From NCBI GenBank assembly GCA_934643865.1, contig CAKUCX010000009.1, positions 7,414 through 71,413 on the forward strand: 64,000 nt of DNA, read 5' to 3'. Below, in pieces: positions 9,135 to 18,100 of this stretch. Every line of letters starts with the position of its first letter. The first letter of the stretch is position 1. Both the position numbers and the translations under genes were made by a program. The notes below the pieces were generated by a model that was not told where the DNA came from, made no database searches, and was given only the letters and a program-made list of their open reading frames with translations. This DNA is from an uncultured Kiritimatiellota bacterium. GTDB lineage: Bacteria; Verrucomicrobiota; Kiritimatiellia; RFP12; UBA1067.

Positions 9135-9154
9135 CTAAAGAAGTTGCCGATCCG

Positions 9155-12100
9155 TCAGTCCTGCATGAGCATGAGAAGACGCCCGACGCGCTGATTGATG
9201 TTCTGCGCGCTCCACCGCTGGTGGAACGTCTCGACCCCGCACTCCTTCACGGGGACGAGTTCGCCGCCAAACGATATGAGCGCGTTCACGATGTCGTCCT
9301 TCGAGACGCCTTTCAGCAAGCCGAGGTACTTCTCCTTGTCCTCCGCGTCGAGTTCAGACAGTTCCTTGCCCGTGAGCGCAGACGCCGCGTAGGCGATTCC
9401 GCGCTGGCGGTAGTCGTCGCGCGCGTTGAACGTGCGCACGATCTCGTTTGCCTGCTCCGCGACCTCGTTCACGCGCCTGTCCTGCTCCGCAAGCGGCATC
9501 GACTTGTCGGCGCGGATGGCGCGCATTTCGTCGAACTTGGCCGTCAACTGCTTCTTGACGCCGTTCTGCGAGGATAACTTGCCGTACTCCTCCAGCGAGA
9601 TCGTCCCGGAACCGAGTTTGCGCTTGCCCTCCACGCCGAAGTTGTAGAAGTCCTCGATGAGGCGGTTCGCCTGCGGACGCGCCCGGAGCGTGTCGAGCAT
9701 GGAGAAGCCGCGCCCCTCCTGAAGCCGCGACGTGTCGCCGATGTTCTCGGCCATGAGCGCCGTGCGGCGGTAGAGGCCGCCCGTATAACTGTCGAGAAGG
9801 TATTCCAACTGCGCAGGCGACGCGCCGACGAAACCGCCGATCTTCTTGGAGAGTTCGGTCGTGTACTGCGTGTACCAGTCCTGCTTCTCGCGGTTGTCCA
9901 TGATGTGTTGCGGGACGATGGGCCTGCCGCGATAGTCCTGATTCCGCAGTAGGCCGATCCACGGCGTGAAGAGCGAGATCGACCCAACGGCGGTGTCCGG
10001 GTTCACATACTTCGACGGCATGGCCTGATTGAACGCCGCAAGGCACTCCTTCATCGCGCCCTCGTCGCCGTACATTTCGTAGATCGCCGCCTTCGGGATC
10101 GCGCCGAAGACGAAACCCAACTCAAACGGGAGCGGGAAGCGCCAGTCGCCGATATGCGCGTACTCCCATTTCTCCGTCACGGACTGCTCGAACGCCTTGC
10201 GCCTGTCCTTGTCGTCGCCGGACATTTCAAGCATGGCGAGCGCCGTCACCCACGACGTGATGTAGGCGAGGCCGCGCCCGATGTTCCGCGCCACCCTCTG
10301 CGGATTCCTGTCCTCGAACTGGTGCGGCAAGGCCGGAAGCAAGCCGAAGTTTCGCGCCGTCTGCTCCGTGCCGCGCCACATGGCGTTGGAGAACGGAATG
10401 AAGTGGTTGATGTGCTTCATCAGCCGCCCGGCGCGCTGGAAGTCGATGGATATGTCCTTCGCGTGGCTCATGGCGAGGATCGCGCAGGCGTCTTCGCTCA
10501 ATCCGGCCTTGCGGCACTTCGCCATGACCCCGGACATTTCACGGACGCGCGGCCCGAGTTCCGGGAACGAGAGGACGTCTGCGCAAGCCTTTACTACGGG
10601 CTTCATCAGCACCCAGTCTATCGGCGAATACGCACCGACGGTCTGGAGCGGATTCTGCGCAAGCGCGACCTTGCCGCCGTGGTTCCACTTCTGCTCTTTC
10701 GTGATACCGACGAGATCGCTCATGTGTCCGCCCATTGCGCGAAAGAGTTCAGCCGCCTCGCTACCGAGCAACTGCTGGAGCATACCGTTGAGCGTGGATA
10801 TGCCGGGAAGCGCGCCAGATTCAGACATGACGGCAGAGTGCAGGCTGTCGCGGATTCCGTTGCGGATCGCGAAACCGGGGTTCACCGTCGTCGCGCCGAG
10901 GCGGATTCCGGCAGTTGCGAGACCGAAAGTCTTTTCAAGCGCGCTGAACTCGCTCTTGTCGTACACGTCGGTGAGCATGTTCGCCCACTTCATGTCGGGC
11001 AGTTCGTAGGTCTGCAATTCGCCTTCCACGTACATGGAAACGAGATTGTGCTTGCCGTAGGACGGCTTCTCGCGGAAGATCGTCAGAAGCGATGTGTTGT
11101 CCTCCGTCAAGTCCTTCACGAAATCGCCGAGAGGTATGGGGTCTGCGCCTGTCGCGGCGGCGAAGTCCTGCGCGGCTTGCGACAACTGCTTGCCGAGTTT
11201 CCCGGACGAGAACTTCACGGCCTCCTGCGCGTTCGGGACGCGGACGGGCCAGTACGCGCCGACGGGGTTGTGCGCATCGTTCTGCGGGTTCATGTTATTC
11301 CTGTTCGGGCCGCCGTTGGCCGTGATGGACATTATGTTTTCCGCCTTTGCGCGCTCTCCCGCATTGATGATGAGTTGCAGGGTCTTCGCCTGAAAGCAGG
11401 CGCGGAGATACTTCTCCTGATCCATGAGCGCCGCGTCGATGGGGTCGAGGATGTGGTCGAACCCTCCCGTCCTTCTGTTGATCGCCTGTCCGCTTTGCCG
11501 CGTTCCGGCGCCGTCCTGCGCGTAGCGGCGCGTAATGCGCACGTAGATCGGGTGGTTCGCAACGATCTTGTCGTAGGTGTCCTGCGAGATAAGCCCCGCG
11601 TCAACGCCGAGATGCAGGATGCGGTGCGAGTAGTCCGTGTAGCGGCGAAGCGCGTCTTGGAACTTCGGCGTCTCGTACTGCTGTACCACCTCCTCCAGCA
11701 CGTCGCGCGGCAGGCCGAAGTCGAGGCCCTTGTCGAAGTAGTTCACGATACCGTGCTTGGCAATCGCGTACTTCTTCCATGCGTCGCGTTCGGCAGGCGA
11801 GAAGTCCGCGAAGATGTCCTTCAGGGATTCGCCAGTCTTCTTGTTGCCGAGAAGCGACGTCGTGCCGTGACGCGCCATGTCCATGACGCGCTGGCTTGCC
11901 GTGCCGCGCGTGATCGTGGCGAAGATATACGGGTGGTTCTCGATCTTGTCGCTGATGACGTCCGCAAGCATACGCCGCTCCGCGTAGTCCTTCGACGCCT
12001 CCAGTTTCCTGAAATCGTCCTGCCAATGGTAGAGCCGGGCGATGCCGGACTTCTTCATGCCGCGCAGGATGATGGACGCCGAATCGTTCCAGTTCTCGCC

Positions 12101-15100
12101 GGAGAAGAAGTCGAGCGTCTTTTTCCATGCCCTCGTGACCGTCTCGGTTGACGGGCGCATGAAGCCGCCGACGGTCTGTGCGGCAGACTGCTCCTTCATG
12201 GTCTGAACCATGTCGCGCAGTTCGTCGAGTTTCTTCACGATGTCGGGATGCTTCTGCTTGAACGCGCCCTTAAACCAGTCGTCAAGGTCTGGCGCAACCT
12301 GATGGAGGTTCGGCGCGTTGACGATGTAGCCGCGCACGTACTCCGCGAATCCTTCGCCAATATATGACGGCGGCTTGGGCGTTCCGGGGCCGTAGAGTTG
12401 GTGGCCGAGGTCTGACAAGTCGCGTTTCACGGCAGGAAGTTTCGGCACGTCGTAGCGCGTCAGATGCTCGATGTCGTGGCCGAGTTCGTGCGAGACGTCG
12501 CCAATCGCGTTCATGTCCTTCGCCCGGATGAGGCGAATCGCAGGCTCGAAGTGCGCCGCCGCCCATGTCTTCATGCGAGCCGTACCTTTCCTGCGGAAGG
12601 CAACGTCCGGGAAAAGTTCCTGCGCCCTGCGGAGGAACGTCTGCGGCGTGACGATCTTGCGCCCCTTTGTTCCGGGGCCGTGAGACTTCGGCTGATCCTG
12701 CGGGAGCGCGCCCGTGCCGCGTCCGCGCGGCGCGTTGGCCGGAGCGGCGGGGTTGCCGCCCTCGGCCTCCTCTGCGTCGATTGCCGCGTCCACGTCGTCT
12801 GCAATCTCCTTGGCCTCGTCACCGATGGACTTCTGCTCGACGCCAGCCTCGCGCTTGGCCGCGTCCTCCACGGTCTCACCCGGCTTCAGTTCGATCTCGT
12901 CGAACGCCTTCAGGATTTCGTCGCGGCGCGTCTTCAGGAAGTTGTCGGCGAACTGCCGCTGGTACTGTCGGAACTGGTCGGCGAGAACCTGCCTCTCGCC
13001 CTCGCTCTCGGCCTTGCGGTACTTCGCGTCGATTCCCTGCGCGCGGCTGTCGGCGCGGAAGGCGTCGCTCATCATCTTCTGCAAGCGGTCGAAGAAGATG
13101 TCGGGCGCGTTCACGCCAGTCTCGTCGATGTTGCCTTTCGGCCAGACGTCCACGTTGTACATGGCGTCGCGCACGTCGGCAATCGTCGCACCGTCGCGCG
13201 ACACGACGGACTTTGCGTAGTCGCGGAACGTGTCGAGTTTCGACTGCGGCGTGATGGACGTCGAATCGTTCGCCTCGCGCACGGTCTGGTGCATGGGCTT
13301 GACTTCTTTCCTCGCCCCGGCCATCTTCAGCAGAATCTCGTTCACGTTGTAAAGGTTGCCGCCAGCCGTGACGCCCGATTCTATGTCGCCCTCGATCTTG
13401 CCGAAGTTCTTCTCGATGTAGTCGCGGAGCGTCTTTTCGTCTGGAACCTTCACGGCGTAGTTCCCGTCGCGGGTGGCGAGATAGCGCCAGCCGTCCGGCG
13501 GCTTGCCGTTGTCGCCTTCGAGCGCGCGCCGCGCCTCGATGACGCCGCCGGGAAGGAAGTCGCCCTTTGCAGGCGTGGTCGTCGCGCCGTCCTTGGCGCG
13601 TTTCGCGATGAAGTCGTCCATGTACTCGAACGCCTTGCCGTCGATCCTGAAGTAGCCGCTACCGTCCGGCGCTACGAGGTGGAGGTTCGTGACGGCGCCG
13701 CGCTTGGCCTTCTTGATCGTCCATCCCGCCTCCAGAAGTTTCTGCGCGGTCGTGACCTCGCCTGTCTTCAACTTGACGCGGGTTCCCTTTGCGATGCGTT
13801 CGCCATCGGCAAGAGCGGTCGCCTTGCGCTCCGCCTCCGCCTTCGCCTCGGTGTCGGCCTTGCGCTCGGCCTCCATCTTCGCGCGCGCCTCCGGCGTGAT
13901 GCCGCAATACTTGTCGATTGCGATGTGCTGGTCGCGCTGTGAACGCGGCATTTTGATCCCCGTCAGAACCTCGAACGCCCGGAGCGATCCGGGATTCAGG
14001 CCGTTCGCGACGGTGCTGATGAGGGCGTCGGCGTTCTTGGCGCGGATGTTCTTCAGCAGAAGTTCAGCCGTCTTCATGTACCTCGACGGCTCGGCGTTCT
14101 GCGGGTTCGCGTCCTTGGCGTGGAGTTGATTGTAGCGGTCGGCCATGATTTGCGCCACGTCTTCCGGCGTCGCGTTCTCGACCGTGACGGACTTCTTAGC
14201 CGTGCCTTCCGCCTTTGCAGGCCCGGCAGGCTTCACGGACGTCTCGGCCTTCGCGCCGTTGACGGGATTGTGAACCCAAGTGCCGTCGCGGTCGATCTCG
14301 ATCTCGAAGTCCTCCATGAGTTTCTGGACTTTCGCGCCAGCCTTCTCGCGCTCGGTCGCGGCCTCCTTGCGCCATTGCACCGCATGTACGGTTCCGGCCC
14401 TTTCTGCCCGGATCGCGTTGGCCTCGTTGACGTGCGCCTCCCAATACGCCTCATACGCATCGGCGAGTTGCGACGCCTGCGCCTCCGTCAATCCGCTTGT
14501 CGCCTTTTCGATTGACGCGCGGATTTTCGCCTTGGTCTCCTTTGTCGGCTTTTCCGCCGCCATCCACTTGTTGTACGCCTGCGTGATGCGCCTGCGCGTC
14601 CCGGACGTGGCAGGAACCTTCTCCGCCGTGGTCTTCGGCGCCTCGGTCACGGCAGGCTTCCCGGACTTGGCGTTGCGCTTGGCCGTCTCGGCGTTGAAGA
14701 TCGCCTGAATCTCGCCAACCCTGTCCATGTCCTCGCCGTTGTCGCGCATGGTCTGCTTGAACGACTGCTTCACTGAATCGAACTCTTCGTCGGTGAGTGA
14801 CGAAAGGCGGTCAACGAGCGCGGACTTCGCCTTCGCCTTCATCGCGCGCCCGTCGGCGTTGTTCTTCGCCGTGCCCTGCGCCAGAAGATGCTTGCTGATG
14901 AGGTCGCCAATCTCCGTGTTGACCTTCTCGATGTTCGCCTCCGCTTCGTCGCTCTTCTTTTTGAGACGTTCGCCTTCTTCGACATCCTGCATGGAAGCGT
15001 CGCGCGCGGCTTTCTTTCTCGGCTCCATGCCGTACATGGCGCGCGCCTCGTCCTCGTTCATAAGTAGCGATTCAACCTCGTCCTCGGCGGCGATGCGCTT

Positions 15101-18100
15101 CTCGATCTTCGCAATCTCCTTCGGGTCTTTGTCGATCCAATGGTTCGTGGACACATCCGGCATTCTCCGCGCTATGTATTCAGACATCTGCCGTGCGAGT
15201 TCCGCTTCTGATCCCGCGTTGATGAAGTCCATGAAAGTCTTCTGGGTCTCCGGCGAAAGAGAATCGAAATCCTGTTCGCCGTTGAACCCCTTGTATATGG
15301 CTCTGGGATCTTTCTCGCCGTTCTTCCACGCATCGGTTATGATCTTGAACAAATTCGTGTTCCGCGCCTCGGCCTCGGCGCGCTTCCAGTCTCTCGCCAC
15401 GCCATCGCGGAGCGAAGTCAGCCATTCCTCGGACATCATGCGGTTCCCGACGCCCATATCCGTGCGTTCCGGCGCACGGATGATGCGCCCGGTGAGGCCG
15501 TCGAACGCGACGTTCGCGCTGTCCTTTCGTCCGACGGAACTAAGTCCGCCGCCGCGCAAAGGCATGATGACGATGGTGGTGTCGGCGTTCTTCGCCATCA
15601 GCGGCCTCGTCACGCCATGCTCGCCCTTCGTGTCCTGCGTCCGCAGTTCGGTGATGCCGTTTGCCTCCATCGCCTTCGCGACGGTCAGAAGGTAGTTCGC
15701 GTCCAGAATCGAATATCCGCCGTTAGAGTTCCGCAGGATGACGTGCGGAGTGCTGTGCGCGTCGCTGGGCTTGATCCCAATCGCGCGCGAAAGGCGTATC
15801 GCGTTCTGGCAGACTTTCGCAAGTTCCGTGGGATTCACCTTGATGCTCGCGGTGAGGTCTTTCTCCTTCGGGATGACAATCTGCCAGTTCGGGTACGGTT
15901 CGCTCGGCTCCTTCGCGTTCGGGTCGAAACCGTGCTTCGTGGCTATGATGAATCTGCCGTTCGTGGCAACCACGACGCCGTTCTTCTTGTCGTGGTACGG
16001 ATTTGTCAGCGCCTTGCGCGTCGGGTCTGTGGCGACGAAATCACCAACGATCTTCGCCGCCTTCTTCGGGTTCGGCTTTATTGGCTTGTCCGGCAGGGGT
16101 ATCGGCTTTGTCGGCTCGCGCAGGCTTTCGATCTCCGCTTCCGCCGCCTCGATCTCCTTGTCGAGTTCTGCGGCAAGCGCCTCGTGATCCTTGCGCAACT
16201 CGTCTGCGTTTTCGCCAGTAAAGGCGGTGCCGTTCATGCCGTCCCGCCTTTCGCGGAGTTTCCCAAGGTCGCGAACGGCGGTCTTCAAGTCCTTCTTCGG
16301 CGCAGGAGTTCCGGCCTTCGGCGCCTCGGTCGCGACAGGCTTCTCCGCTTCGACGGGCTTCTCGGCCTCGGCGGGTTTGTCGGTCTTCAGCGGCCCGGCT
16401 GATTCATTAGGCTGGTGTTCTTCGACGAACTTCTTCAGCGCGTCGGCGGCGCCTTCCTCGCCCTTGGCGTAGTTCTCGTGAAGTTTGCGGAACTTCATGA
16501 GGTCGCCGTTCGACAGGGCGGTTTCATCGAAAACGGCGCCCGTGAGTTTCTTCACGTCCTCGTATCGGCGGTTCCACGCCTTCAGGGCCTTGTCCTTCTT
16601 GGAGAGGTTCTGGCTTGCGACGGAACCTTCCCTGTCCATGATCGCGTTCACCGCGTCGCGCATTTCGTCCTGCGGCTGAACCTCGCCCTGGTGTTCCCAA
16701 AGTTCGTTTATCCGTTTCTTGTACTGGCTGTTGAGTTTCTTGCGCTTCGCCTCGTCGGTCTCGGCGGCGTACTGCTTGCGCAACTCGGCAAGTTTCTCGT
16801 CCGTCCTGACGCGGTGACGGAAGAAGGCGCTTACTGCGGAACCCCAGCCGTCGTTGTAGTTCTGGGCCTTGAAGATTTCGGCAACGCCGTCGTCGTCGAG
16901 CCAGTCCGGGACGTCCGTTCGGTCAACGGCTACTGCGCCCTTGTCAGCGCCGCCGCCTTCTCCTTGCGCTTCTCGGCCATCCGCTCGCCCTTGGTCTCGG
17001 TCAATTCCCGCTTTTCCATCGCCTTTTTGCGCTTCCGCTCCTTTGACTTCGCCGCCGCCGCCAGCAGGGCCTTTCGCCCCGCCGTCACCGACCAATGCTC
17101 CATACTGGCCGAGGACTTCGTTTGCCCGTTTTCTGATTTCTGCATGGTCTGGTATTCCTTTCGCTTCAAGTTGTTCAAGAGTTATCTCCGGCGATCCCTC
17201 GGCGGAGCCGTCAATGACATGGACGGATATTTTATCACCATACTCGTCCGCAAGCAACCGCAGGTTCTTGATTCCCTTCGTGTGGGAATCTGCGAACGAG
17301 AGCGGCGAAACAACGTGTCCACCGTTCTCCACGCGCTCCATGACGCCCTCCAGAGCCTCTTCCGGCGCCCGGTAAACGTAGTCGATGACTGGCTTCTGTC
17401 CGTTCGCCAGCACGGCGTCGATCTGCTTCTTCGCGGTCTTCAGGTTCCCAAGGGTGGAATCCACGATGAAGTCCGGCGTCGAGCCGAGGCCGCTCACGAA
17501 CGTTGACTTGCCGCTCCCGTTGCCTCCAGCGAGGAAAACAACCTCTCCGTTCCCCTTGCCCTTGCGGGTCGAAAGGAGTTCCTGAAACTGCTTTTCCATG
17601 CGCGGAGCCACATAACCGCTCTTATCGACGTGTGTGCGCCAGTTTTTAGGGTCATATCCGGGCATGGTCTTCCGCACCTCGTCGCCGCTCAACACGGGCG
17701 AATGGGCTTCTTCCGGGACTTCAGGGGCCGTTTCGGCAGGCTTGACGGCGGCTTTTTCGGCTCCTGCCGCCAAAGCCCCCTCCACAGACGCGCCAGAAAC
17801 GGCCTCTACGGGCTTCTCCGCGCCGGGGGTAGTCTCGCCCACCCTCGCCACCTCGGACGCGCCTACGGGCCGCACAGCCCCCGATTCCGGCGATTCTACG
17901 CCCTTGGGTGTCTTGGCAGGCGGTTCTACGCCCGTTTCCGGCCCCGTAAGGGCGGGTTTCGGGGGTTCCACCACCTCCGCCTCGATGTCGGTTGCCTTCG
18001 GGCCGGGCTTCTTGGCCTCCATTTCGGTCTTGATGCGCTCCGGCGTGATGCCGTCACGCAGGAAGTCGTCGGCAATCTTGGCTCTTTCGGCGGCAGAAAG

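Noticed and set aside
8911..9154. Search for an integrase or small gene between tRNA-Pro and the giant gene
   Set aside because: Only two terminator hairpins and no convincing frame are present.
10154..12151. A 665-codon plus-strand frame inside the giant phage gene
   Set aside because: Antisense to a protein with clear domain motifs; Arg/Val/Leu-rich composition typical of a shadow frame.
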